Source: Anniella stebbinsi
Taxonomy: Eukaryota > Chordata > Lepidosauria > Squamata > Anniellidae
Reading direction: 5' to 3'
Length of the DNA stretch: 64,000 nucleotides
Assembly: GCA_029215795.1 (NCBI GenBank)
Contig: JARDYH010000004.1
Coordinates: 200,556,017 to 200,620,016 of the forward strand
Part shown: in pieces, positions 22,050 to 32,987 of the stretch
Numbering within the stretch: position 1 is the first letter of the stretch
How the letters are laid out: each line of letters opens with the position of its first letter
The notes under the pieces: model-generated
The model's database searches: none
The model's input: only the letters and a program-made list of their open reading frames with translations
Told to the model about the DNA's origin: nothing
Made by a program: the position numbers and the translations under genes

Positions 22050-23181
22050 TATATTGACCAGAGGAGGCATGATATTGTTTTTGGAATTTTGGGGTCCTCC
22101 CCTTCCCTCTACAGTAAAGATTACCATTATTAGAAGAGGTAGGAGAACATGGACAATACAAAGTTGGAGAAGGTTCAACACCACAATCACTCTACCCAGG
22201 AGGAGGAGTCCTACCAAAATCTCTCCAAAAACAAACAGACACATCATCCAGGAAGTCAACAAGAACCACAGAGTAACATCCAAGGATCTGCAAGCCACTC
22301 TCATCTTGGCTAATGTGAATGTTCATGACTCAATTATCAGGAAAAAAAGACTGAACAAGAATGATGTTCAGAATGATTGCTGCCCATCTGAAGTGCATTA
22401 AAAATCACATTGATCCCCAAGACTTCTGGACAGATGAGTCAAAGGTAGAAAGTTTCAAAAGGAAACGTTATGTTTCGTGGAAAGCAAACACTGAGTTCAA
22501 ACAGATGAACCTCATCCCAACATCAAGCATGGTGGTGGAAATGTCATGGTTTGGGCCTGCTTTGCTGCCTCAGGACCTAAATGGCTTGCCATCATCGACT
22601 CAACCATGAATTCTGCAGTGTCTCTGATGATTCTAGAGAATGTCAGGCCATCTGAAACTGAACTGAAAGTGGGTCATGCAATAAGACAATTATTCTAAAC
22701 ATACCAGCAATTCTACAAAAAGAATGGCTGTGGAAGAAGAAATTCTGTGTTTTGGAATGGCCTAGTCAAAGTCTGGATCTAAACCCCATTGAAATGTTGT
22801 GGCAGGACCTGAAGCAAGCTGTTTATGAAAGGAAGCCCTCAAATGTTACTGAGCGGAAGTAGTTTTGTAAGGAGGAATGGGCCAAGGTTCTTTGAAACTC
22901 ATACAAGAAACGCTTACTTGAAGTAATTGTTGCTTAATGGGTTGCCACCAGGTACTGAATCTAAAAGTTCTCATGCTTTGTCACAAATGGATACTGAATA
23001 TTGAATCAGTTGTGGATAAATAAATGTTGAAAAGCATAATGTTTGTGTATCATTGGTTTAATCATATTTTATATTGTTCTTTATATAGGATTATGGGGTT
23101 AGATAAAGATCTAATAACACTTTAGGTTGGAAATATGTAAGACAATCCTAAGGGGTTCACAACCTTTTTCTCACCGCTGTA
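22050..23181 (+). pseudogene. Tc1/mariner transposase fossil (DD34E type) with 3' terminal repeat
   Basis: A broken plus-strand transposase is spread across frames. The DNA-binding part is near 22130-22330. Then comes FWTDESKVESF at about 22427-22460 (first catalytic Asp), a VMVWACFAASGP-like block at 22537-22575, and [20 protein letters not shown] at about 22755-22815, which supplies the second Asp and the Glu of the D-D34-E triad. Premature stops and frameshifts are present (for example TAG at 22859). The 3' end, CTAAGGGGTTCACAACCTTT then TCTCACCGCTGTA, is a typical Tc1 terminal repeat ending at 23181. The matching 5' repeat was not seen, so the left end is truncated or rearranged. Confidence 0.85.
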
Positions 23182-23189
23182 AATGCCAA

Positions 23190-23690
23190 GGAACAGAGCA
23201 GTGGTCCTCAGCACCACCTTCTAGAATTGTAATCAAGGCAGGAATGGACCCACCACAATATGGTGCCTTGAATTCCCTACCCAGGCAGCCAATCCAGAAG
23301 GGCACCATAGTTGATTGTGCTGAAAAACTTTGAGAGGTCCAAATGAATCAACAAAGTCACACTCTCCCATCTCTTTCCTGTCATAAGTCATCTAACTGAG
23401 TAACCAAGGCAATTTCTATATAAAAATGTGGCCTAAAGCCTGATTGAAATGGATCCTGAAAACCAGTCTAACCCAATTGTGCTTGGAGTTGAACAGCCAT
23501 GCACAAGCACCTCGCCAAGGAAGGGGATGTTGGCAATTTGGTGATCATTATTTAAAACTTCTGGGTCCAAGGCAGGTTTCTTCAGGAGCCTCCTTTACAG
23601 TGGCTAGGACCACTCCTTCTCTCAAGGAGGCTTCAACCACTTCCTTGACCTAGCCAGTCAAACCCCTGCTTGCATCAGCAAGAAAAAAGG
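23190..23690 (-). pseudogene. L2 LINE reverse-transcriptase fragment, old
   Basis: It aligns by eye with the minus-strand L2 at 34250-34640: GGCACCATAGTTGATTGTGC, TCCCATCTCTTTCCTGTCAT, GCCTGATTGAAATGGATCCT and TCTTCAGGAGCCTCC. It encodes, with stops, the N-terminal RT region (the PFQ-GF and LLKK-like blocks). It starts only about 10 bp past the Tc1 end. Confidence 0.8.
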
Positions 23691-24034
23691 GAACTTTATA
23701 CACTTCTTTAAAATCTGATAATTTGGTTATGTCACAGCAAATAAAATCTTTGCATTATCTCTCTGTATAGCTGACAATGTAGGAGATCATGTACCAGAAC
23801 TTCATATCTTCACTGTACAAGTGATATCAGGGAGGGAAATGGGCTTCGAGGACTATCAGACTCAGCCCAATTCCCTTCTTTCAATGATCAGTTAATTATA
23901 GTTGGAAATGAAGGAAATAAAGAAATAAAATGACACCTCCTCTTAATTTCTCCTGAAACCCTTATGGGATTCCCACTTATGCTTCTATATTGTGCTGTAA
24001 TCTGTAAAACATGAGCCCACGTGTGGCCACTTAC

Positions 24035-24136
24035 CTGATTACATGTACTGATGTCTATTCCTCCCTTTAAATATTCCACTACTTTGTCCAAATTGCCAGC
24101 CCTGGCAGCTCTGAGAAAGCTTGCATTGCTGTCAGA
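24035..24136 (-). CDS. ANK2: ANK2 (ankyrin-B) coding exon, start of ankyrin-repeat domain
   Basis: Translated on the minus strand, this 102-bp exon gives 34 residues starting [20 protein letters not shown] and ending [10 protein letters not shown]. From memory of vertebrate ankyrins this matches ankyrin-B (ANK2) almost residue for residue. ANK3 instead has DANASYLRAARAGHLEKA, so the paralog call is firm. The acceptor is a pyrimidine-rich tract ending CACAG (AG at 24137-24138). The donor is CAG|GTAAGT (GT at 24033-24034). Both ends are phase 0. Ankyrin-B is a membrane-skeleton adaptor that links ion channels and transporters to spectrin; its N-terminal repeats form the membrane-binding solenoid. 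The one residue I note as different from the human form is Ser in GIDIS, where I recall Asn. In mammals this exon follows alternative first exons; none was found in the 40 kb upstream here. Confidence 0.95.
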
Positions 24137-24372
24137 CTGTGAAAAGAAGAGGCAAAAGAATGCAATTGAATTTCTAAAAGTAAGCAACACAAATATGATG
24201 AAAAGAAAAGCCTGTACACTGATGTACATTTCAGCCAATTCCCTATTGATTAATCTAAAAACTACTCAAGAATGCAGATTATTATTTATCAAACATAGAA
24301 AGCCAATAATCAAACATTTAATCGAGAGATGAGAACTCTGCCACATGTCTTCACCTATCCACTATCCCAGAA

Positions 24373-24406
24373 GCTATTATTATTATTATTATTAATTATT
24401 ATTAAT
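24373..24406. repeat. (TTA)n microsatellite
   Basis: An imperfect run of TTA units. Confidence 0.85.
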
Positions 24407-24544
24407 ATCTTTTCCCGCTCATGGCAGGTTTTTTTGGACGGTTATGATGGGCTTTGCCAAGTCATGCTGTCTTTTACTGATTCAGGAATTTCCTGACTAT
24501 TGAGCATGTTTTAAATATGTCTGCTTTCTGGATTTTGGTGCGGA

Positions 24545-24955
24545 TGAATTTTGGTGTTGTTGTTATTATTATTATTTTCATTTCTATACCGCCCAATAGC
24601 CAAAGCTCTTTGGGCGGTTCACAAAAATTACAATTCACAAATGCAAGACAATGAAACATAATATAAAATATTTAACATACAAAATTTAGAAATAATTTAA
24701 TCAGCTTAAACACAATAAGATACTGGAGCTGATAAAAACAACTGGCACAAATGCCCTAGCATATGCCATCAAATGCCTGGGAGTAGTGAGAAACCTTAAC
24801 CTGGCACTGAAAAAATGATAATGTTGGTGCCAGGTGCGCCTCAGTGGGGGAAGCATTCCATAATTGAGGGCCACCACTGAGAAGGCCTCTCCCTTGTTGC
24901 TACCTTCCATGCCTCCCTCGGAGGAGGCACTCAGAACAAGGCCACAAATGTTGAT
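24545..24955 (-). repeat. L2 LINE 3' end
   Basis: A (TTA)n tail at the left is followed by TTCTATACCGCCCAATAGCC then AAAGCTCTTTGGGCGGTTCA (terminal hairpin). The C-terminal coding complement follows: CATTCCATAATTGAGGGCCA, CACTGAGAAGGCCTCTCCCT. It parallels 33000-33420. Confidence 0.8.
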
Positions 24956-25764
24956 TATAGTAAGGGAATGATAACATTCTATTTACTGGACATTTAATGT
25001 TCTTGGCAGGACATACTAGGAAACCAGCTTACTAAGCAGTTAGAAGCATGGAATAGTAGGTTACTACTTGGTCAACATTTTTGCATTCACTCAAAGCCAG
25101 GATTCAGAAGCAGAAACTTCACAGCATTCACAGAAAGTGTGAATTAGGTAGGTTTCCATTAAAATGTGAACCGAAACAAATTCTCCCCCATTCCGAAATA
25201 GAATGGATTTGTATACCTAATTAGAGTCTTTGTGCAGATCCACATGGACTTGAATTTCTTTTATAGGATCAAAACCTATTTTGTTTGTCTGGCACCTCCC
25301 AAGCAGCAAAACACAAATTTGTTCCAATCATAAGTGTAGACAACTAAATATGTATTGAACTCATATTTATGAAAAGTCCTCTTCAGATATTTGATCAATG
25401 TATACTCTAAACACATGGAGTGGGAAGAATGACCTCACCCACTGGCCCACTCCCAGTATTACTGTGTACCATTGGGCTTAGCATTGCAACATTGTTGCAC
25501 TGCAGTTAGGACCAAAGCACACATTATTGTATAGTAAACATGGGGACTGAGATCCAAACTGAAACCCTCGCACAGCAGGTAGGGGGAATTAACCCGCTGA
25601 GGACTCAGTCTGGATCAGGAGGGGCAAACTGGCAATTGTTTGCCCGATAGTGAACCATTTGGTAATAAATAGTTGATAAAAAATAAAGAATAAAAATAGC
25701 ACACAAAAATACAAAATTATCACTACAGTTAATCACACATTTTAGAAGTCTGTCAAATTTCTAA

Positions 25765-25885
25765 TTATGGTAATAAAGGGTTCATTTGGCTCACAACTCC
25801 CATGATCCATCACCATTGGTTAGGAATGATGTGAGTAGTAAACCAAAACATCAGGAGGGCCATGAGTTGTTCACTCCTGTTCTAA
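25765..25885. repeat. hAT-MITE-like remnant
   Basis: GCTCACAACTCCCATGATCC and GGAATGATGTGAGTAGTAAA, then CAAAACATCAGGAGGGCCAT. This is the ACTCCCAT...CATC-GGAGGGC layout of the element at 55557-55692. Confidence 0.5.
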
Positions 25886-26591
25886 GTCTTCTTGGTTGAT
25901 ATCCCTTAGTAGTGGAAGGTGGTGGCTCTGCTTTCATTATAGGGGTGTGTCCAGCACCTTGGATAGCTCCTTTAGAGTTTTGGCTGGTTCTGACTAAAGC
26001 CCAGAATGCAATCACAGCCCCACCAAAATCAGAGCCACTACCATCCACTGCCCCTCAGGCACCTCCATAGCCGGTAACCCTTGTCTCAATCAACAGCACA
26101 CTGTTTCTCTTCAAGGTTTCTGCTAGGCCTAATTACCATTTATCCCTTCAGCTCTGTAATCCCTATCCTAATTCAGCCCTGTATCTCTTCCTCCCACTGT
26201 TCCTTCACATCCAAGCTCCGCGTCTTATGACCTAACCTCTCTTGCAGCCATTTTGCCTCCTTCATATCCTTGGCCTGTTTATTCCTATGCCTCCTCAGGT
26301 CTCTTGCTTCTTTGCCCTTTCCGATCAAAGGAATACAATCCCTCCTACAAACTCTGTGAAGTTTTTCACACTCAAATTGACCCTTCTCAAACTGACTTCC
26401 TTAACAGAGCTGCACTGTTTGTCAGAACTATAGGGTACACCCTGCCTCCCAGCAATCAGAATGTTAATCTGCTCCATGATATCACAGCTGCTCAACCAAA
26501 GTCTTAATGCTCACAATGCTTCAAAGTGATTACTGAAAGCAAAAACAACAACAACAACACAGCAACAACCCCAAAACTTTTTATGAATATA

Positions 26592-26780
26592 TGGAGAGAG
26601 CCAGAGTGATGCAATGGTGTTGGACTAGGACCAGGGAGACCTGGTTTTATTCCAGCTTACCATGAAGCCCACTAGGTGACCTTGAGATGGTCATCTTCTG
26701 TCAGCCTAGCCTACCTCACAAGATAAAATGAGGAGGGGGGACTTTAATTAAGTGTACAAAAAGTGTAATGAAAGACAATA
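26592..26780 (+). repeat. MIR-like tRNA-derived SINE
   Basis: Order: GAGAGCCAGAGTGATGCAAT, GGTGTTGGACTAGGACCAGG, GAGACCTGGTTTTATTCCAG (degraded B-box), TAGGTGACCTTGAGATGGTC, then CTAGCCTACCTCACAAGAT and AAAATGAGGAGG. This is the head-to-core-to-tail order of MIR-family elements. Confidence 0.75.
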
Positions 26781-26811
26781 GAATGTGTAACTGAACCTTT
26801 GTCCATGTATA

Positions 26812-26895
26812 CATAATCTTATCCTCATTTACTCAGAAGCAAGTTCCAGTAAGCTCAATGGGACTAAGTGGTTTATATAAGTGCATCCTTAATTT
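26812..26895. repeat. Short GGGACTTACTTCTGAGTAGA-type repeat
   Basis: TTTACTCAGAAGCAAGTTCC then AGTAAGCTCAATGGGACTAA. It is a relative of 50755-50855; the two share CTCAATGGGACT and ACTCAGAAG/ACTCGGAAG blocks. Partly palindromic, non-coding. Confidence 0.6.
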
Positions 26896-27489
26896 GACCA
26901 TTGTGCTATCCCCCCCACCCCTGAAAACAGATTAGGTAAGCCACCAACCCAGTCCCTACTTCTTTTTTTATAGCTGATTGATCAAAAACAGTAACACACA
27001 TACATAGATATGAAAATATAATTTCAAGTCTCCAGTTTGGTGATTTGCCAATTTATATATTTCATTGAAGGAATGCTACCATGACAGAGCTAAACTGTGG
27101 TTACACTTATTTCAGAGTGAAATATATGAGAATCTTGGCATCAGCACTTAGCATCCTTCAGCAGCTGCCAGGCCCCAGCTCTCCAAAAGGCTGCACAGGC
27201 ATTAGGGACAGGAAGTGATCCACCATTTTGATTTCCCACAATGCCCCTGGCACAGTGTCAGCATAGGGCATTGGGTGAAATGAAAGCAGTGGCTCCCAGT
27301 AAGAGTCTGATAATCATCATTTTAATTTCTCAAAATGTCCCAGACTGACTGCATTAAGGCCATTGTGGGAAGTGTAAAAGGCACCTCACTGCCCAATGCT
27401 GATGGTGTCCTCTCCAACTTGGTTCAAGGCACCCAGAGTTGCTGAAACCAGCAAGGCACATACAAGAAAGGAGGATCAATGCAAGATCC

Positions 27490-27620
27490 CTATCTGGACA
27501 AGTCTCATCAAATCCAATCAAGTCAGGTCAAATGAGATGAAGTTGCAGGTCAAATCAAGTGGGGTCAAGTCCCATGGCAGCATGCCATATCAAGTCAGGT
27601 TTCGTGAGCTGAATAGCAAG
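27490..27620. repeat. Degenerate short tandem repeat of TCAAGTCAGG-like units
   Basis: AATCAAGTCAGGTCAAATGA, AGGTCAAATCAAGTGGGGTC and TATCAAGTCAGGTTTCG show a loose TCAAATCAAGT(C/G) repeat with 9-11 bp steps. Low regularity. Confidence 0.45.
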
Positions 27621-27623
27621 GTA

Positions 27624-27935
27624 AGGTTCACAGAATCATAGAATCATAGAATAGTAAAGTTGGAAGGGGTCTATAAGGCCATCGATTTCAGCCCCCTGCT
27701 CAATGCAGGAATCCACCTTAAAGCACAGCTGACAGATGGATGTCCGGCTGCATCTTGAAGGCCTCTAGGGTATGACAACCTTTCAAGTATGTGAAGAGTG
27801 CTATCATGTCTCCCCTCAATCTTCTCTTCTCCAGGCTAAACATGCCCAGTTCTTTCAGTGTCTCCTCATAGGGCTTTGTTTCCAGACCCCTGATCATCCT
27901 TGTTGCCCTCCTCTGAACACACTCCAATCAGGTTA
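27624..27935 (-). pseudogene. CR1 LINE 3' end
   Basis: The minus-strand frame at 27718-27927 contains [20 protein letters not shown] and [20 protein letters not shown]. This is the CR1 ORF2 C-terminal signature (KRATKMI-GLE...[21 protein letters not shown]). The 3' terminus at 27631-27650 shows the CR1 octamer-like tail (CAGAATCATAGAATCATAGA). It is 5'-truncated. Confidence 0.9.
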
Positions 27936-27977
27936 GATCAGGCACGGTCTTTCAGGACCTTGGCCAGCTCCAAGGTA

Positions 27978-29268
27978 GTTGAAACTAGGGGTGTGCACGG
28001 ACCCCCCGGATTGGATCGGATCGGGACCCGGATCGGGACCTCCAATTTTGTCATGGATCGGTTCGGACAAAATCGGAGGCCCCCCAGACTGGATCGAGTC
28101 CGATCCCGATCCAAACATCGGAAATTTTTGGATCGGCCGCCATTTTTTTCCCCATAGACTTGCATTGCAATGCAAGTCTATGAGGAAAAAATGGCGGTGG
28201 GTGGGTGAGGGGGGGCATAACTCCCTCCCCCCCGGGGCCGTTCGCTGTGGACGGCCCCGGCAGGTAAGCTCCCTCCCCCGCGCTCCCTACCCCCCCTGGG
28301 GCCGTCCGCTTTCATCCGCGGGCGCCCGCGGATAGAAGCGGACGGTTCCGGGGGGGGGGTAAGCCCCCTTCCCCGCCACTGCTTACCTTTTAGGGCCGTT
28401 TGCTCCCGTCCGGCGCCGGCGGCTACTGCCAGCCGGCTTTGCGGCTTGCTCTAGAGTAGCGAGCCGGGTGATCACCCGGCGCGCCACCCTGGAGTAGGCC
28501 GCGGAGCCCGCTGGTAGTAGCCGCCGGCGCCGGACGGGCGTCCCTAAAAGGTAAGCGCCCCCCTCCTCCCCTCCACGCGCCCCCTCCTCACCTTTCCGGG
28601 CCGTTCGCTCCCGTCCGGCGCCGGCGGCTACCGCCAGCCGGCTTTGCGGCTTGCTCTAGAGTAGCGTGCCGGGTGATCACCCGGTGCGCCACCCTGGAGC
28701 AAGCCGCGGAGCCCGCTGGTAGTAGCCGCCGGTGCCGGACGGGAGCGGACGGCCCGGAAAGGTAAGGGCCCCCCTCCTCCCCTCAGCGCGCCCCCTCCTC
28801 CCCTCCGCGCGCCCCCTGCTTACCTTTCCGGGCCGTCCGCTCCCGTCCGGCGCCGGCGGCTACTACCAGCGGGCTCCGCGGCCTGCTCTAGAGTAGCGCG
28901 CCGGATGATAACATCACCCGGCGCGCCACCCTGGAGCAGGCCGCGGAGCCCACTGGTAGTAGCCGCCGGCGCCGGACGGGAGCAGACGTCCCTCAAAGGT
29001 AAGCGGCCCCTCCCCCCCCGCTGTCCACTTTCATCAGCGGGCGCCCGCTGGCGCCCACCAATGGAAGCGGCGGTGGGCGCCAGTGGGCGCCCGCCGATCC
29101 GCCGATCCGCCGATCCGCCGAACCGGTTCGGAGCCTTTTCGGATCGGTTCGGACTGGATCGGCCGATCCAGCTGTTGGATCGGAAATCGGATAATTTATC
29201 CGATTTCCCACTGGACCGGACTCGGATCATGGATTGGGTCCAATCCAGTGCACATCCCTAGTTGAAAC
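27978..29268. mobile_element. Complete 1275-bp non-autonomous hAT-like element with perfect 8-bp TSD
   Basis: The element spans 27986-29260. Flanking copies of GTTGAAAC (27978-27985 and 29261-29268) are identical 8-bp target duplications, the hAT signature. The terminal repeats are TAGGGGTGTGCAC on the left and TAGGGATGTGCAC on the right when inverted, one mismatch in 13. Subterminal regions are rich in GGATTGGATCGG-type motifs. The interior is very GC- and CpG-rich and holds palindromic modules. No transposase frame, so it must be mobilised in trans. The ORFs here (27979-28335, 28820-29230, 28905-29261) are GC-driven chance frames. Confidence 0.93.
28370..29010. repeat. Three tandem palindromic modules inside the hAT-like element
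   Basis: Module order: CTTACCTTT, GTCCGGCGCCGGCGGCTACT, GGCTTTGCGGCTTGCTCTAG then AGTAGCG-GCCGGGTGA-TCACCCGGC, then the reverse complement, ending AAAGGTAAG. The donor-like GTAAG edges fall near 28358, 28548, 28760 and 28998, a period of 190-240 bp. The centre GGGTGATCACCC is an exact palindrome in the first two modules; the third has GATGATAACATCACCC. Modules differ from one another by few substitutions. Confidence 0.9.
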
Positions 29269-29269
29269 T

Positions 29270-29640
29270 CAGTTAAGATAAGCTGTTGACTAAGCAACTG
29301 TCAAAGGCTTTCTTAAGCCTTATAAAGGCTAGGAGCTCAAGACCTGCCATGACATCCCAGCCTTTAGAGAAGCAGTTTGTTTCTTAAAAGGCTATTGCCT
29401 GATTTGTAGCGACTGGCTCCTATGGGATGGGGGTGGTGAAGGCTGTAAAGGGCAAGTGTCATCTGCATCTGAGGAGTCAGGTAGAGGAACATCTTCTGGC
29501 CTAGAAGACCCTAACATAGCAGGAGTTGGGTTAATGGAAGGAATTTCCTCTGCCTCTGAGTCCTCTTTGGAGCCAGAGGCTGGGGAACATGACATGAGTT
29601 TCTGCTAACTTGCTGCTGCTGCCCATTTGTCAGGGGGGCT
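29270..29640 (-). other. Non-ankyrin block with acidic/proline-rich minus-strand ORF, unrecognised
   Basis: The minus-strand ORF 29392-29595 (68 codons) reads SKEDSEAEEIPSINPTP then PLPDSSDADDTCPLQPSPPP. This Ser/Pro/acidic composition could be a gag- or transposase-like N-terminus from an unrecognised retroelement, or chance. Left of it, AAGCCTTATAAAGGCT (about 29314-29329) is a palindrome containing a TATAAA box. No exon features. Confidence 0.3.
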
Positions 29641-30204
29641 CCGATGTAGGAGTAGACCAATCAAAGGGCACTTTGACAAAATACTGATCTTGAGGAAGGA
29701 TGAGACCAAGTAATTCTTACTTGTATTTGTCATAGGTAGAGCACAAAAAGCACTTGAAGGATGTTTCATGGTCCACTTACATTATGGTAATCCTACTGAT
29801 ACCCAAGTAAAGTTTTATGAATCTGTCTATAAACAGAAGCAGCAGCAGTGGATTTGGGGCATGATCCACAAACTGCTGTGCAGTGCTGACTTTGCACCAC
29901 ACATGTCACTCATGATCTTATAACACAAACTATAACGTTGAGACTGGAAAAATTACTAGTGCACGTCTGTTAGTTCTGAGGGATATTTGAAGTACGGTTG
30001 CGAATTTACGTAATTCTTGTAACTTAAGTCACTCTAGATAAGGGTGTGTAAAAGGGATGTAAAGCCTCCAGTCAGAGATAACAGTGGAGATGTGGGTGAT
30101 GGGGTCTTGACTTGCACTGTGAAGAGCAGCTGCTTTTCCTGATGAAGGATAAGTAGCTTCACCTAGTGTTCATGCTTGGTACCAAATCTTTGTTGGTACT
30201 GGGA

Positions 30205-30325
30205 GGAACTTCTGTTCCTCCAGCACTGGCCAAGTCCCTTTCTCCATGCTGGGAGGCAGCATGGAATTCTGTGCTCTCCCAGCATGGGGAGAAGGGGAGA
30301 GGGGGAGAGAGAGAGAGAGCAGGTG
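30205..30325. repeat. Inverted repeat with CTCCATGCTGGGAG arms
   Basis: The left arm CCCTTTCTCCATGCTGGGAG with GCAGCATGGAATT pairs with the right arm CTCTCCCAGCATGGGGAGAA then GGGG. It looks like the middle of a MITE spanning about 30150-30440, but outer ends were not matched. Confidence 0.55.
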
Positions 30326-30444
30326 CTGGGTTGATGACACCAGTGGGTGTTGCTATGCCCACTGACAATCCGGCCCTCCACCTCAAAAAAGATCTTCACC
30401 CTAATTGTAGATGCTCCCTTCTCCCTGCCTGAAATAAGAAAATG

Positions 30445-32980
30445 AAAACTACCCTCAGTCATTCATCCCCCCCCCGCCCCATCATCATCATTGCTTATCA
30501 CATCACAGAAATTCAAAACAACGGCACTGACTCCATCTTCATTTTACTTGGCTATTTTTGCAACAGTATTTTACCCCCAATACAAAGATATCCTTATAAA
30601 TGTATTTAAAGCAAACTACATTATGTATTCCATGCTCTTTAGAATCAAGAAAACAGACAAGCCAACTTAGCACACTGTAGGAAGGAAAGAAAACTAAATA
30701 CAGTTATTTGCACTGTCAGAATCTTTTTCTAGCATTCATCACCAGCCAATGAAGCCCTGTAACCATGACACAGCAGAAGTGTTTGTCACACACTAGAAAG
30801 AGATACAATCTACAGCCAAGGGAGATTTTGTGCATTGCAGCAGAATCTCTATTACAAGTGCAGATACTGAAGGCCCAAATCTATGATGCAAACTACGTTT
30901 ATTGAGCCTTCAGGTTATGCAACAGTTCATTACACTTCAGTACAAAGATGTTGCATTTAAAATAATTTAGCCATACGGTTTCACAACTTTTTTACTGCTT
31001 GACATTGGCTGTCTGGAGGGAAGAAAATAAGCATGCCTGGGGGCAGGGTAATGATGTGATGAAAGACTCGGCCCTAATCCACACATTTTAATCACATCAG
31101 TGTAGAGCCCCTATATCTTCCGTTGAATGTACATAGGGCCTGCATGACTGCGTACCTTGCAAAAGCATGTACAGGTGTATATACAGGGGTTCTCTACAGA
31201 TGTTCTGCTGCCATGATGCCAGTCTCCCCACCTATATATTTTGTCCCTATTCAAGCATCTGCAAAGGGCTTAGGTTGGGGTATCACATAGTCACATATAT
31301 CACATAGCTATAATACTGTGTGTATCAGATTATTATATGAGAGAGAAAGAGACAAAGACAGAGAGATTACTGATCTATTTTTCTCAAGAGATTCACTATA
31401 AAAAGGACATATAGGACTATATACAGCAGTTCTTTTCAGAAGCTTGTTTTTAATGAAATATTTATATCCCTCCTTTTCTACAAGGTGTTGTAGATGGTCC
31501 CCCCCCCCCCCCGTATCCTCACAGGTTAGGCTAAGAGTTAGTGGAAATCTGAGTCCAGATCTTCCCAGAAAAGATTTATCTAAATGTGAGCAACCCCTGA
31601 ATTTACATAATTGTGGCAAACATTGTGCTTGCCAGCCTTTGCCCATGGCACCTTTAGATATAGCCCTTGCCATGGTGCACCCCACAGCCCCCTAATGGAG
31701 GCTGCCCCACTGCAGAGGGGGAAGGACAGCCATGTAACTCTGTTCCTTGTACTACTCCCCCACAGCTTCAAACTATGCCACCTAGTGATTGAAGTTGGTA
31801 TTGCAGGCTTTAAACACATGAGCACGTTTAGATGGATTAAAATTAATTAATGTGTTTTTAAAAACTAAATAATCCCACTCCTAGCATGCTCTTAGTATGC
31901 ATATGAAGAGTCAGGCATCAAGGTTTACCGTTTTGGAGTTATGGTGCTCCAAGACAGACACACACTCACATTTATTATTATATATGTGTTTCTCTCCAGA
32001 TATGTCATCATACTCAGACAACTGCTGGGGAGGATTTTAAAACAAGCCATACAAACTGATTTTTAACAGATGGACATTTGCCTGCTTGCCCATTCTAATT
32101 GTGAATTTGAAGATGGAGGAAGCAGACAGCAAGTTTTGTCTAAGCATATGCATCTACAAACCATATCTTGTGTCCTGTAAATTTACCAGTGCAACACTTG
32201 CAAACCTGTCAGGGCATTTCCAGAAAACAAAAACAACCACTCACACTTTCCCTTAGAGCCATAATCACATTATTTATTTACAGTTCATTTTTTCTGCTCA
32301 TCAGAGCCACAGGTGCCAATTTACCAACAATGCCACATTATTTGCATCCCCACATAAAGAAGGCAAATGCCTTGCTGGAGGGCATGTAGTCATTCCTAAT
32401 AAACAATTTATTAAAAAAAGGTATGAGAGATGTTAATTCCAGTATACAATCCAAAATATATATAATATCCAATATATACAATATCCTATATATATATATA
32501 TATATATATATAATCTCCAGTATATAATATCAAAAAAAAATCAACTTTAAAGATCTTTGGAAGGGAAGCGGGAAGTTATGTTATTCATCACTACTGCTAT
32601 CACAGGAATTATCCAATAGGTGCCAACAGCATTTATGCAACCTCATGCTATGCTGCATCCCATTTTACATGAGAGTAGAAATTTAAAAAGCAAAATGTTG
32701 CTATTTTGAGTCCTAGGAAAATATGATATTTCTACACTAGGAACATGACCATGAGGAAATACATCTAGACATTTTGAAACAAATAAATGGCAATTGCATA
32801 TTTATTCTGCAAACAAAACAAAGCAAAACAAGACAAAACAAAACAAAAACACCCTATCATATGGAATTATGCTACAGATTAACATGGCTATTCCTCTGGA
32901 ATTCTGTGTAAATGTGCTTTACCTACCCAGGTAATTTACTAAATTTATGACATCTTTCAGTTTCAAGCATATGAAATTCT
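30445..32980. other. Intronic sequence; microsatellites only
   Basis: It includes a (C)n run near 31500-31513, a (TA)n tract at about 32488-32512 and an imperfect CAAAA-rich stretch at 32812-32852. Chance ORFs such as 31308-31685 show no domain. Confidence 0.5.
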
Positions 32981-32987
32981 TTATCTC

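Larger units (their letters stand above)
4149..24034 (-). other. ANK2: ANK2 large intron
   Basis: This is the intron between the exons at 24035-24136 and 4050-4148, bounded by GT (minus, 24033-24034) and AG (4149-4150). It is about 19.9 kb and contains LINE, SINE and DNA-transposon insertions in both orientations. No additional ankyrin-like exon was seen in it. Confidence 0.85.

Noticed and set aside
23888..24238. 116-codon minus-strand ORF containing the ANK2 block
   Set aside because: Only the splice-bounded 24035-24136 part is coding; the rest is intron read-through.
27979..29261. ORFs rich in Arg, Gly, Pro and Ser across the GC-rich block
   Set aside because: The block is the interior of a non-autonomous hAT-like element; the frames shift between modules and show no domain.
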